A DNA stretch of 64,000 nucleotides. Source: Paenibacillus doosanensis (GTDB lineage: Bacteria > Bacillota > Bacilli > Paenibacillales > NBRC-103111). The DNA is taken from contig NZ_JANYUY010000036.1 of the NCBI RefSeq assembly GCF_025060755.1, forward strand, positions 1-64,000, read 5' to 3'. The position numbers and the translations under genes were made by a program. Positions 1-8,555 of this stretch are shown one piece after another. Position 1 is the stretch's first letter, and each line of letters starts with the position of its first letter. Under the pieces are notes generated by a model. It saw nothing but the letters and a program-made list of their open reading frames with translations, was not told the origin of the DNA and did not search any database.

Positions 1-69
1 AGGGGGGAGTTATCCCCATGTGGATATTGGTTTCAAAATTTCGCTGGTCCCACTCCCACTTATTCACAG

Positions 70-390
70 TTGTTGATCCGCTCCTGGATGATCGCCACCG
101 CATTCTTATGCGCTTTCGAAATTCAGGTTTACTTTTTTTCAGGTTTGTTGTTTGACGGTATTGGTACTAGCTTTATGCAACAGTTAAATACAAGCAGGGA
201 AATAAATTTACACGGAATAACTGGAGCGGCTGCTCTGATTTTGATGCTTATTCATGCGATATGGGCAGCAATTGTATTGTGGAGAAAAAGCGAAAAGCAA
301 ATCCAGCAATTTCATAAGTTCAGCTTGATGGTTTGGGGATTGTGGTTAATTCCATATCTGATTGGTGTCGCTTTGAGCATTATTAAATAA
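70..390 (+). CDS. HsmA-like small membrane protein, N-terminus unclear
   Basis: This predicted membrane protein of about 106 residues resembles the HsmA family (TIGR03987) as I remember it. The strongest part is the stretch from LLFDGIGTS to LHGITGAAALILMLIHAIW, followed by a FHKFS motif and a last hydrophobic segment. Three membrane segments are visible. Family members are usually longer and begin with another helix. Here the frame is open to the left edge of the window, and the first 25 residues do not look like the family, so the gene may be truncated or frameshifted at its start. A TTG at 70 and an ATG at 88 are possible starts and neither has a good ribosome site. Molecular function is unknown to me. 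CcdC follows 39 bases downstream. Confidence 0.6.
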   Translation: MLIRSWMIATAFLCAFEIQVYFFSGLLFDGIGTSFMQQLNTSREINLHGITGAAALILMLIHAIWAAIVLWRKSEKQIQQFHKFSLMVWGLWLIPYLIGVALSIIK

Positions 391-429
391 AACAATTCCA
401 ATGCTTACTCAGAAAAGGAGGAACATGTT

Positions 430-933
430 ATGCTTCAGTTAGGCGCGCTTAATTTGCAAGCTATATCCAGCATTAGCATGATTGGAATGGCATTGCTAGC
501 AATATTCGTCCGTACGCGAGCGAGTCGCAAACCAGTCTCAGCGGTAAAAATAGCAATGCCTACGATTGGCATGAGCAGCGGCTTTCTCATGTTTACCGTA
601 CCCGCCTTCCGGATACCCGCTATGTGGGCTTTGCTTGCGTTTTTGGCGGGACTGCTGTTATTTTCTTATCCTCTGATCCGCAGCTCGAAACTGGAGGTTC
701 AGGGCGGCGAAGTCTTCATCAAACGATCCAAATCGTTCATTTTCGTACTAATGGGGCTGCTTGTATTGCGAATAGCGCTGCATAGCTATATCGAACAATA
801 TATTTCGATCCCGCAAACGGGCGCCCTCTTCTTCCTTCTCGCTTTTGGCATGCTCGTTCCTTGGAGGTATGTTATGCTTCTGCAATACCGCAAATTGAAG
901 GTGCGAGAATTCCAGCAGCAAAAATCTTTGTAA
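430..933 (+). CDS. ccdC: CcdC family membrane protein
   Basis: This 167-residue protein is almost entirely hydrophobic, with about five membrane helices (roughly residues 8-27, 41-60, 62-82, 104-121 and 131-150). It matches the CcdC/DUF1453 family in length and in the pattern of short charged loops such as RTRASRK and YRKLKVREF. In Bacillus, ccdC lies in a cytochrome c maturation cluster, but its own role is not essential and its activity is unsettled. The ATG at 430 is preceded by AAGGAGG at about 414-420, a good spacing. It probably forms a short operon with the HsmA-like gene upstream and ends at a hairpin at 945-980. No other cytochrome c gene is nearby, so a role in that process here is inference only. 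Confidence 0.7.
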   Translation: MLQLGALNLQAISSISMIGMALLAIFVRTRASRKPVSAVKIAMPTIGMSSGFLMFTVPAFRIPAMWALLAFLAGLLLFSYPLIRSSKLEVQGGEVFIKRSKSFIFVLMGLLVLRIALHSYIEQYISIPQTGALFFLLAFGMLVPWRYVMLLQYRKLKVREFQQQKSL

Positions 934-944
934 ATAACCTTCCG

Positions 945-980
945 GAGGCGATGTCAGTTGTACTGATGTCGCCTCATTTT
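945..980 (+). terminator. Rho-independent terminator after ccdC
   Basis: GAGGCGATGTCAGT pairs with ACTGATGTCGCCTC (two G-U pairs) around a three-base loop, followed by ATTTTG. It lies 11 bases after the ccdC stop codon. Confidence 0.75.
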
Positions 981-1217
981 GATAGAAGTGGCGAGCCTTA
1001 TTGGTAATGTTACATTCATCATGCGTTCATATCCTTATCTTAAAATCACGGCGCGGCATCCATCAAGGAATCGATTCGTGGAATGATGCAAGAACGTATT
1101 CTTGCCATACTTGCATCGTTCATGATTATTAGGGGGTCGACGATAGTATTGTCGTAACCGAAAATATATATTCCCTAGTTGATTTTAATAATATTTTTTA
1201 TTTGCCGGATATGATGA
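981..1217. other. Gene-poor stretch, nothing recognised
   Basis: AT-rich sequence between the ccdC terminator and the response-regulator relic. Short open frames exist in all directions but none has a start with a ribosome site or a protein motif I recognise. It may be further decayed sequence from the same relic. Confidence 0.4.
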
Positions 1218-1327
1218 ATAAAGCTGCGTCAAAAAATAGAATTAGATCCATTCGATCGGCCTTATGTTGAGACAATTTGGGGGGGGGGGGGAGGTTACCG
1301 GTTTACCAAATGAAACGTTTGGCGTGA
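1218..1327 (+). pseudogene. Relic: C-terminal tail of an OmpR-type response regulator
   Basis: Starting right after a stop codon, the frame reads LRQKIELDPFDRPYVETIWG. This is the classic end of the winged-helix DNA-binding domain of OmpR/PhoB response regulators, where LRxKIExDPxxPxYIxTVWGxGYRF is usual. The expected GxGYRF is replaced by a run of 13 G residues (1279-1291), after which the reading frame is disturbed and soon stops at 1325-1327. The receiver domain and the first part of the winged helix are absent. What is seen is only the tail, so this is a decayed gene fragment or an assembly remnant. An indel within the G run cannot by itself restore the gene because the upstream part is missing. 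Confidence 0.55.
1279..1291. repeat. Homopolymer of 13 G
   Basis: Thirteen consecutive G residues on the plus strand, the longest homopolymer I noticed in the window. It interrupts the response-regulator relic at the codons for the conserved GxGYR motif. Such runs are prone to slippage in the cell and to miscounting in sequencing. Confidence 0.9.
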
Positions 1328-1501
1328 TTGGAAAAGTGATGTTGTGATCATCTTCACAGATGCTGCCCATTTAATCTGAACGTATCTATTGAAAGTCTCT
1401 CAAGATGGCGGTTTACATCCCCGGATCTAAAGAAATGGTGTTCATCGGCGATTCCGAAAAAAATTTCCTGATCGAGACGGCAAATATCTGTACATTATCT
1501 A

Positions 1502-1555
1502 ATACAAATGTATAATATATTATATTAACGTATTTTATTTTGTACAAACGTACAA
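1502..1555 (+). promoter_or_regulatory. Inverted repeats upstream of tdh, candidate operator
   Basis: TTGTAC-AAAC-GTACAA at 1540-1555 is a perfect inverted repeat, 31 bases before the tdh start. A similar weaker one, ATAC-AAAT-GTAT, lies at 1502-1513. Between them the sequence is very AT-rich (TATAATATATTATATTAA) and could supply a -10 element. The two palindromes share the ATAC/GTAC-A3-GTA form and may be two sites for one dimeric regulator of threonine catabolism. The regulator is not identifiable here. Confidence 0.4.
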
Positions 1556-1586
1556 TATAACAACCATCTTAGGGCGGGTGATCGCG

Positions 1587-2696
1587 ATGAATGCGACCAT
1601 GATTGGATTAGTGAAGGAGGTCCGCGGGCCCGGCGCTGTCCTGAAGGAGGTTCCTGTACCCCGCTGCGGGCGCGACGAAGTGCTGGTGAAGATTAAAGCC
1701 ACTTCCATCTGCGGAACCGATGTGCATATTTACCGCTGGGACGCTTGGGCGGAGAAGACGGTCGTCACCCCGAATGTATTCGGTCACGAATTCGCCGGGA
1801 TCGTGGAGGCCGTCGGCTCGGATGTGGTTCATGTCCGGCCCGGCGATACGGTTTCCGGCGAAGGGCACATCGTATGCGGCGTTTGCAAGGCATGCCGGAC
1901 AGGCAACGCTCATGTGTGTCCGAATACGAAAAGCTTCGGTATTACGGCTCCCGGTTGTTTTGCCGATTACGCGATTGTGAAAGCGTCCAACATTATCCAT
2001 AACGCCAAGGACATGCCGTTCGAGCTCGCTTGCCTGCAGGACCCGTTAGGCAACGCCGTGCAGACGGTGCTGGCCGGAGATATTGCCGGCAAGTCGGTCG
2101 CCGTCATCGGCGCGGGACCGATCGGCCTGATGGCCGTCGCCGTCGCCAAAGCTTGCGGAGCGGGAGCCGTCATCGCGGCGGACGTCAATCCGTACCGGCT
2201 GGAGCTGGCGCGCCGGATGGGCGCGGACGCCGTAATTAACAACGGGCAAGTTCCGCTGGCCGATGCGATACGGGAGTATACCGGAGGGGAGGGGGCCGAG
2301 GTTATCCTGGAAATGTCCGGTCATCCGGACGCCATTCGCCAAGGATTCGAAGCGGCGGCTCCGGCGGCGCGCGTGTCGCTGCTCGGCATTCCGACCCGCG
2401 AAGTATCGCTGGACTTGTCCTCTCATATTATTTTCAAAGGGCTGCGGATCGAAGGCATTACCGGACGGCGCATGTATCAGACCTGGTACCAGGTCAAAGG
2501 GCTGCTGGAGCAGGGCCGAATCGATCTGACGCCGTTAATTACCCACCGGTTTTCGCTGCATGATTATAAGGCAGCGTTTGAATTGATGGCCTCGGGACAA
2601 TGCGGAAAAATTGTGTTCACGCACGACAACGAAACGGCTGCGGAGCATAACGAAGGAGAGGAGCATACTCATGGCGGACTGGAACTCATTGTATGA
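1587..2696 (+). CDS. tdh: L-threonine 3-dehydrogenase
   Basis: Tdh oxidises L-threonine with NAD to 2-amino-3-oxobutanoate, which the next gene product cleaves to glycine and acetyl-CoA. The 369-residue medium-chain zinc dehydrogenase shows the catalytic zinc motifs SICGTDVHIYRWD and FGHEFAG, the four-cysteine structural zinc lobe VCGVCKACRTGNAHVC, and the nucleotide-binding GAGPIGLM. The C-terminal CGKIVF is typical. The ATG at 1587 gives a normal N-terminus. A GTG at 1578 in the same frame overlaps the purine-rich ribosome site AGGGCGGG and is less likely. The last 20 residues run past the usual end of the family, and the kbl start codon lies inside them (26-base overlap), so translation of the pair is probably coupled. 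Cytoplasmic. Confidence 0.92.
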   Translation: MNATMIGLVKEVRGPGAVLKEVPVPRCGRDEVLVKIKATSICGTDVHIYRWDAWAEKTVVTPNVFGHEFAGIVEAVGSDVVHVRPGDTVSGEGHIVCGVCKACRTGNAHVCPNTKSFGITAPGCFADYAIVKASNIIHNAKDMPFELACLQDPLGNAVQTVLAGDIAGKSVAVIGAGPIGLMAVAVAKACGAGAVIAADVNPYRLELARRMGADAVINNGQVPLADAIREYTGGEGAEVILEMSGHPDAIRQGFEAAAPAARVSLLGIPTREVSLDLSSHIIFKGLRIEGITGRRMYQTWYQVKGLLEQGRIDLTPLITHRFSLHDYKAAFELMASGQCGKIVFTHDNETAAEHNEGEEHTHGGLELIV

Positions 2697-3843
2697 AGAG
2701 CTGGAGAATTTGAAGAAGGAGGGGCGCTACCGCCCCTTAACGGTGTGGGACAGCGGCTCCGATACCTGGATGACGCTGAACGGGCGGCGGGTGCTGCAGA
2801 TGTCGTCCAACAATTATTTGGGACTCACCGGTCATCCCGGGTTGAAGGAGGCCGCGATAGCCGCGATCCGCGAATACGGCGCAGGCAGCGGTTCGGTGCG
2901 GACGATCACCGGGACGCTTCGCATCCATGACGAGCTGGAGCGGGAGCTCGCGGCGTTCAAAGGAACGGAGGCGGCGCTGGTGTTTCAATCCGGGTTTACC
3001 GCGAACCAGGGAGTGCTCGCCTCAATTCTCGGTCCGGACGACGTCGTCATCAGCGACGAGTTGAATCACGCCAGCATTATCGACGGCATTCGTCTGACCA
3101 AATCCGATCGGAAAATATACGCGCATAAAGATATGGATCAACTGGAGGCAATATTGAAGCAAAGCGGCGGGTACAAGAAGCGCGTCATCGTGACCGACGG
3201 CGTGTTCAGCATGGACGGGGATATTGCGCCGCTGCCCGCGATCGTCGAGCTGGCCGAAGCCTACGACGCTTTCGTCTATGTGGATGACGCCCATGCCAGC
3301 GGCGTGCTCGGCACCAACGGTAAAGGAACGACCGATCATTTCGGGTTGAACGGCCGGGTTCATATCCAAATCGGCACGCTGTCCAAGGCGGTCGGCGTCG
3401 TCGGAGGCTATGTTGCCTGCGAGCAGGTGCTAAAAAATTATTTGATCCACAAAGCGCGGCCTTTTCTGTTCAGCACGTCGCAAACTCCCGCCGTCGCGGC
3501 GTCTTGCCTCGCCGCCGTTCGGGTGCTCCGGCAAAGCGGAGAGCTCATTGCGAAGCTGTGGGACAATGCGGCGTACTTCCGCGCCGGCGTCCAAGCTCTC
3601 GGATTCGACACGGGCGCGAGCGAAACCCCGATCATCCCGGTCATTATCGGCAGTCCGGCGAAGACGATGCGATTCTCCGATCTGCTGCTGGAGGAGGGCG
3701 TGTTCGCTCAAGGCATCGTGTATCCTACGGTCGCCATGGACAAGGGACGTGTCCGGTTCATCGTGACGGCCGGGCATACGAGAGCCGATCTGGATTTTGC
3801 CTTGAACGCTTTGGAGCGGGCGAGCCGGAAGCTGGGCGAATAA
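2671..3843 (+). CDS. kbl: Glycine C-acetyltransferase (2-amino-3-ketobutyrate CoA ligase)
   Basis: This PLP enzyme of the alpha-oxoamine synthase family (390 residues) converts the Tdh product plus CoA to glycine and acetyl-CoA. Visible motifs are SSNNYLGLTGHP near the N-terminus, GSGSVRTITGT, DELNHASIIDGIR, the PLP-binding YVDDAHASGVLG, and the Schiff-base lysine in IGTLSKAVG followed by GGYV. The ATG at 2671, with GAAGGAGAGGAG in front, gives the usual N-terminus. Start codons further upstream in the same frame only add residues unlike the family. It overlaps the end of tdh by 26 bases and ends at a hairpin shared with the convergent GH105 gene. Confidence 0.93.
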   Translation: MADWNSLYEELENLKKEGRYRPLTVWDSGSDTWMTLNGRRVLQMSSNNYLGLTGHPGLKEAAIAAIREYGAGSGSVRTITGTLRIHDELERELAAFKGTEAALVFQSGFTANQGVLASILGPDDVVISDELNHASIIDGIRLTKSDRKIYAHKDMDQLEAILKQSGGYKKRVIVTDGVFSMDGDIAPLPAIVELAEAYDAFVYVDDAHASGVLGTNGKGTTDHFGLNGRVHIQIGTLSKAVGVVGGYVACEQVLKNYLIHKARPFLFSTSQTPAVAASCLAAVRVLRQSGELIAKLWDNAAYFRAGVQALGFDTGASETPIIPVIIGSPAKTMRFSDLLLEEGVFAQGIVYPTVAMDKGRVRFIVTAGHTRADLDFALNALERASRKLGE

Positions 3844-3849
3844 CCATAA

Positions 3850-3910
3850 ATCAACAAAGGCCGAATGCAGGAGCAGAAGGAAGCTCCGATTCGACCTTTT
3901 TGGGTTGATC
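3850..3910. terminator. Bidirectional terminator between kbl and yteR
   Basis: AAAGGCCGAAT...GGAGC pairs with GCTCC...ATTCGACCTTT, followed by T residues on the plus strand and, reading the other way, by A/T-rich sequence. An outer arm ATCAAC (3850-3855) pairs with GTTGAT (3904-3909). The two flanking genes converge here. Confidence 0.75.
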
Positions 3911-3933
3911 CCATAAGTATGGACGGTGCCGCG

Positions 3934-5052
3934 TTATTGCGCCGCCGCCGGCTGCGCCAGACTCATTTCTACGCACATGAGAATGAAGGCGCCTGCGCCG
4001 TGTAGATCGTTCTCGCTCGTAGGACGGGCGATATAGTGGGCGTAATCGCCGATCCCCGTGCCGATGCAGATATTGCCGATAACGACGTTGCCGTTGTCGT
4101 CGAACTTCAGCGTATCGATCACGCCTTGATAACCTTTCCAGGCATATGACATATACTTGGCGTCCAGATAGCCGAGACGTACTGCCTTGGCGATGGCTTG
4201 AACGTACAGGGCGGTGCAGGAGCTTTCCAGCCAGTTGTCCGGACGATCCCCTTTGTCGACCACCTGATACCATAAGCCGGTAGCTTCGTCCTGGAATTTC
4301 GTCAAGGAGATCAGCAAATCCTGGAGAATGGCGACCAGCGCGGCTTTGTCTTTATGATCCTCAGGAAGGTATTCGAACATTTCCAGCAGAGCGACAGGGT
4401 ACCAGCCGATCGCGCGGCCCCAGAACTCCGGAGCGCGGCCCGTCTCGGGATCGGCCCATTTGACTTCCTTCGTTTCGTCCCATCCGTGGTACAGCAGACC
4501 GGTTTCAGAGTCCTTGGTATGCTTTTCCATCAGAATGGCCTGGAACGTCATCATATCGAAGTATTCGCTTTCACCGAACGTCTTGCCGAACTGAACGGCA
4601 ATCGGCCCGGCCATGTACAAGCCGTCCAGCCACATTTGATTCGGATAGCGATCTTTATGCCAGAAACCGCCGGAAGGGTTTGTCTTCCAGGATTTTAGCA
4701 GCGGCACCAGCGTGTACAAAGCTTTCTTATACCGCTCGTCCCCCGTTTGCTCAAGCAAGTTATAAAGGAGCACGCCGGGCTGAATATCGTCCAGCTCGTC
4801 GGGATGGTATTTCTTGATGCTGCCGTCGGCGAGAACCTGGCTGTCTACCCACCGTTTGATATAATCGTAATATTTATCGTTCTTGGTTTCTCTCCATGTT
4901 TTTTCCATACCGGATAGAAAAACCCCTTGATGATAGTGGAACCGGTCCGGCGGAAGCAATTCCGGCTCGAATTTGGCCATTAATGCCTCGCAAGCCTTCT
5001 CGGCCCATTGAATGGGGGTCCATGTCTCCGTGTTCGCTGGTGCAGAACTCAT
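3934..5052 (-). CDS. yteR: Unsaturated rhamnogalacturonyl hydrolase (GH105)
   Basis: This enzyme removes the unsaturated galacturonyl residue left at the non-reducing end of rhamnogalacturonan-I oligosaccharides by lyases, probably in the cytoplasm since no signal peptide is present. The 372 residues match Bacillus YteR in length and in motifs: LPPDRFHYHQGVFLSGM, DDIQPG, GGFWHKDRYPNQMWLDGLYMAGP, EFWGRAIGW and ESSCTALY. The Asp of QMWLDGLYM is residue 143, the same number as the catalytic Asp of YteR. The ATG at 5052 is preceded by GAAGGAGG. A TACTAT box lies about 50 bases upstream of the start codon. The gene diverges from a cupin-AraC regulator and converges on kbl. Its presence points to pectin-backbone use by this locus. 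Confidence 0.9.
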   Translation of the reverse strand: MSSAPANTETWTPIQWAEKACEALMAKFEPELLPPDRFHYHQGVFLSGMEKTWRETKNDKYYDYIKRWVDSQVLADGSIKKYHPDELDDIQPGVLLYNLLEQTGDERYKKALYTLVPLLKSWKTNPSGGFWHKDRYPNQMWLDGLYMAGPIAVQFGKTFGESEYFDMMTFQAILMEKHTKDSETGLLYHGWDETKEVKWADPETGRAPEFWGRAIGWYPVALLEMFEYLPEDHKDKAALVAILQDLLISLTKFQDEATGLWYQVVDKGDRPDNWLESSCTALYVQAIAKAVRLGYLDAKYMSYAWKGYQGVIDTLKFDDNGNVVIGNICIGTGIGDYAHYIARPTSENDLHGAGAFILMCVEMSLAQPAAAQ

Positions 5053-5204
5053 CGTATTAATTCCTCCTTCTTGTACTTAAGCCTATAGTAGCACAGAAAT
5101 AATGTACATTTTTTGCGGAAATCCTTCATTTCTTCTTATATCTTGCAGTGGATGCACAAATGCGTACAATAGAAATTAGAAATTACACGGAAGGCGGAGC
5201 GCCG
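5053..5204. promoter_or_regulatory. Divergent promoter region, yteR / cupin-AraC gene
   Basis: The 152 bases between the two divergent start codons hold the yteR ribosome site (TTCCTCC on the plus strand, 5060-5066), a minus-strand TACTAT box near 5085-5090, and the perfect 10-base palindrome AATGTACATT at 5101-5110. The palindrome is well placed to be a regulator site, but nothing else supports that. An ATG at 5148 opens the regulator frame early without a ribosome site. Confidence 0.4.
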
Positions 5205-6041
5205 ATGAGCAATTTTCAATTCAATAACGCCGAAGGAACCTTTTCGATATCTTATCGCAAAGCGCTAAGTCATCATATGCCGGCCAGTCATTTTCACAGT
5301 ACGTACGAAATCTACTATTTGCTGTCCGGCGAACGGGAATTTTTTATTAAAGACAGGACGATGGTGATGAAGGAAGGGGACGTGATCATCATCTCGCCGA
5401 ATATACTGCATCGCACTACCAACGCCGAAACGCCCGAGCACGAGCGGCTGATCGTGAATATTCACGAGAGCGACATGCGCCTTGCCAACGGTTCGCATAC
5501 GGACATTTTGCAGCCGTTGTTTGAGCAGGAATACATCGTCGTTCAATGCTCCCTGCAGGATCGTATCGCCGTCGAGGCGCTTGCTGCCCGTATCATGCAG
5601 GAGGTTCGGGACCGGAAGCCGGGCTTCGAGATGTACGCGCTCACCTTGGTGCTTCAGCTGCTCGTCATTTGCTGCCGGCATGTCAAACAGAACAGCATGG
5701 AGCCGCCGGAATCTCCAAGTCCGATGCACGAAAGAATCTCCGAGGTTGTCCGCTATATTAACAACCATTATATGCAGGAGCTGTCGCTTCATCTGCTGGC
5801 CGAGCAATTCTACGTCAGCCCGTATTATTTAAGCCGTTTTTTTAAAGAAGCGACCGGCTTTACGTTCGTGGAATATTTGAACAGCGTCCGGATTAAGGAA
5901 GCGAAGAAGCTGCTGGAGCAATCCTCGATGAAGGTCAGCCTGATCTCCAAAAAGGTCGGCTTCGGCAGCGTGACGCATTTCGGCAGAGTGTTCAAGTCCA
6001 TTACGGGCTACGCGCCGTTATATTATCGAAAGGCGAAGTAG
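5205..6041 (+). CDS. AraC-family regulator with N-terminal cupin
   Basis: This probable ligand-responsive activator has 278 residues. Residues about 20-95 form a cupin-like sugar-sensing domain (PASHFHSTYEIYYLLSGERE, then KEGDVIIISPNILHRT). The last 100 residues are two helix-turn-helix units of the AraC type (LHLLAEQFYVSPYYLSRFFKEATG and VSLISKKVGFGSVTHFGRVFK), ending in a GYAPLYYRK-type signature. The ATG at 5205, preceded by AAGGCGGAG, is preferred over the ATG at 5148, which lacks a ribosome site. It is divergent from yteR, so control of that gene by an oligogalacturonide or rhamnose-containing sugar is a reasonable inference. Confidence 0.85.
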   Translation: MSNFQFNNAEGTFSISYRKALSHHMPASHFHSTYEIYYLLSGEREFFIKDRTMVMKEGDVIIISPNILHRTTNAETPEHERLIVNIHESDMRLANGSHTDILQPLFEQEYIVVQCSLQDRIAVEALAARIMQEVRDRKPGFEMYALTLVLQLLVICCRHVKQNSMEPPESPSPMHERISEVVRYINNHYMQELSLHLLAEQFYVSPYYLSRFFKEATGFTFVEYLNSVRIKEAKKLLEQSSMKVSLISKKVGFGSVTHFGRVFKSITGYAPLYYRKAK

Positions 6042-6250
6042 CGCGGGAAGGAACGATTCCGGGCGGGCGTTAACAACCGTGAACCGCGATAAAACTATGC
6101 GGCGTTGGAGATGCGGCCGCTTTTCCAGATTCAAAGGTCCCCGCCGCTGCGGGCCCATTTCCCCCTTAACCTCAAAAATTGAGCGTTGTAAAAAAATGAG
6201 CATTGTTTCGGCGGCAAACGTTGGCATATAGTAAAAAACGTGCACATAAC

Positions 6251-6278
6251 GATAGAGATAGATAGAGATAATAGATAG
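6251..6278. repeat. GATA-type short tandem repeat
   Basis: GATAGAGATA occurs twice in perfect tandem (6251-6270), followed by the degenerate ATAGATAG. It lies about 30 bases before the membrane regulator gene, so changes in repeat number could alter its leader. No function can be assigned. Confidence 0.7.
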
Positions 6279-6310
6279 CAACGACCAGTCATCGAAAGCA
6301 GGGGGAAGTG

Positions 6311-8488
6311 TTGATAAACAATCGTTGGTTCTTGAAAATGCTTTTTTCTTATTTGCCAATTTTTTACATTGTTATTGCCGTCATTTTTCTTATATCGGTG
6401 TTTATGATCAACGAGTCTTCGCAAAAGCAGACGCTGAAAACGAATGTGGCGTTCGCCAATCATGTCGTTTCGATTCTTGAGCAGTCGTTGAAAACGATCG
6501 ACGGAACGATGATTAAAGAGATCGATCAGAATGACAATTTGAAGGAATATTTATACACGACGGATAAGGTCAAAAAGTATTATTACGCCAACAAAGTGTC
6601 CGACGCCTTCAACAATATCGTCATCAACAACAAATGGATTCATTCCGTTTATTTATACAATATCGAGGATCAGACCGTACTAAGCTCCGATATATCGACC
6701 AAGGCGGACTCCTACGGCGACGAGGCGTTTATTCGCGAGCTGCAGCAGGGCGGTTTCCCGAAGGGCTGGACGAACAAGCGGGAATATCGCGAGCTGGAAT
6801 ACGACAAGCCGGTCGAGGTCTTCTCCCTCGTGAAACCGTTTCCTCTATTTACAGCGGAAAAAGGATTTATCGTCATTAACGTAAACGTGCAGTCCGTGAA
6901 AAGCATGCTCGACGAAATGACCCATGCGGACATCAGCCATATCAACTTGTACGACAGCCAGGGACAGCGGGTCTTCGGTTCCGGCGGACAGGACATGTCG
7001 CTGATCCGGTCCGGCTATTTGGGCTGGGCGGTCGGCACGAGCATTAAGGAGACGGGGCTGCTGGAGTGGACTTCGGCCTTTTCGATGTGGTGGCTGGTGT
7101 TCGGGCTGTGCGCGATCATCTTGGGAACGCTGGCGATCGTCTTTATCTCGCTGAAGCATTCGAAGCCGATTGAGGACATTACGCACCAAATTCATGATTA
7201 CGTCCACAAGACGTTCGGCAAAAAGGGACGAAGCCACGATTTTCATTTTATTCAATCGGCGCTCGACAAATTGATTAAGGAGTCGAACAAATCGCAGGAG
7301 CATTATAAGCAAAATTTGGCGTTTCGGCGCCGGATGCTGTTCCAGGAGCTGCTCAAGACGGACCCTGCCCACGATAAAACCCGTTGGGGCGCGGCGCTGC
7401 AGGAGCTGGGCCGGATCGAAGACGCTGCGATGCTGTCCGCGTTCGTCGTGGAGATTGACGATTTCAGCGAGTTTTGCGCGATGTACAACGAGCGCGATCA
7501 GGGGTTGTTGGGGTTTGCTCTAGGGAGCGCGGTGAAAGAAATTATGCAGGATGCCGGCGCGGACTGCTGGAGGGAGTGGATTGCTCCGCAGCGCCTCGGC
7601 CTGATCTGCTTTCTTCCGGACGACCGGGAGTCCGCCCTGCCCGGCTGCTGGGATCATATTCGGACCTGGATCGGGCAAAATTTGAAATTTACGGTCACCT
7701 TGGGCGTTACTGACGCGATCAAGGACGCCGAGCAGCTTCACGTTTCCTTCAAGAAAGCGTTGGAAGCGCTGGATTACAAGCCGGTTTTCGGCAGCAATAC
7801 AGTGATCCGGTTTGAAGATATCGATATGAAAGAGCAAGGGGAAGTATTCGACCATCTTCTCGTAATCCGCTCCATCGGTCTGGCCTTCCGGGAAGGCGAC
7901 CGCAAATGGGAGACAATCTTCGACGAACTGGTCGAAACCTTGCGGGCGAACCGGTATAGCAGAACCGAAATCGCCAACCTGCTGCATTATTTGATTTACC
8001 AAATATATAAGGACATCAGCGGACTGCCGCGCGAAGGGGAAGACCCGATTCTGGAGCTGAATCAGGCGGCGGACACGTTCGAAACGATCGACGACATTCA
8101 TGAGATTTTTAAAGCGATTCTGGTCAAGGCGGCCGGACAGCTGCATGTCTTCCGCAGCAGCCAAAACCAGCGCAGCGTCGTTCACGACGTTAGAGCGTAT
8201 ATTGAAGCCAACTACGGCAACCCGGACTTGTCCTTATCGCTGCTTGGCGACACCTTCCATATGAATCCGAGTTACTTAAGCAGGCTGTTCAAGGAAGAAT
8301 TCGACCAAAACTTCGTCGATTTCCTGGCCCGCATACGGGTCGAGCAGGCGAAGACGCTGCTGCGAAGTACGAACGATTCTCTGCAGGACATTGCCGCAAA
8401 GGTCGGATATACGCATTATTATTCGTTCAGCCGGGTGTTTAAGAAGCTGGAGAAAGTATCCGCCGGCGATTATCGCAAAATGATGTAA
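6311..8488 (+). CDS. Membrane-spanning AraC-family regulator, YesS-like
   Basis: This is a 725-residue one-component regulator with an extracytoplasmic sensor. One helix near residues 8-31 and a second (WWLVFGLCAIILGTLAIVFISL) near 255-278 bracket an outer region of about 220 residues. A linker follows, then a middle region of the GGDEF-like or YesN type, and finally two AraC helix-turn-helix units (SLSLLGDTFHMNPSYLSRLFKEEF, DSLQDIAAKVGYTHYYSFSRVFKKLE). YesS of Bacillus subtilis, the activator of rhamnogalacturonan genes, has this architecture. GGGGGAA lies just before TTG 6311. GTG 6308 is an alternative. Downstream are a small lipoprotein and an importer with a rhamnosidase-like gene, its likely targets. 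The bound sugar is unknown. Confidence 0.88.
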   Translation: MINNRWFLKMLFSYLPIFYIVIAVIFLISVFMINESSQKQTLKTNVAFANHVVSILEQSLKTIDGTMIKEIDQNDNLKEYLYTTDKVKKYYYANKVSDAFNNIVINNKWIHSVYLYNIEDQTVLSSDISTKADSYGDEAFIRELQQGGFPKGWTNKREYRELEYDKPVEVFSLVKPFPLFTAEKGFIVINVNVQSVKSMLDEMTHADISHINLYDSQGQRVFGSGGQDMSLIRSGYLGWAVGTSIKETGLLEWTSAFSMWWLVFGLCAIILGTLAIVFISLKHSKPIEDITHQIHDYVHKTFGKKGRSHDFHFIQSALDKLIKESNKSQEHYKQNLAFRRRMLFQELLKTDPAHDKTRWGAALQELGRIEDAAMLSAFVVEIDDFSEFCAMYNERDQGLLGFALGSAVKEIMQDAGADCWREWIAPQRLGLICFLPDDRESALPGCWDHIRTWIGQNLKFTVTLGVTDAIKDAEQLHVSFKKALEALDYKPVFGSNTVIRFEDIDMKEQGEVFDHLLVIRSIGLAFREGDRKWETIFDELVETLRANRYSRTEIANLLHYLIYQIYKDISGLPREGEDPILELNQAADTFETIDDIHEIFKAILVKAAGQLHVFRSSQNQRSVVHDVRAYIEANYGNPDLSLSLLGDTFHMNPSYLSRLFKEEFDQNFVDFLARIRVEQAKTLLRSTNDSLQDIAAKVGYTHYYSFSRVFKKLEKVSAGDYRKMM

Positions 8489-8555
8489 ATTTTTTAGCTT
8501 GCCGGTAAACAAATCCTGCATTTTCCGCGTCTAATGAAACATGGAGGCGGATTGC

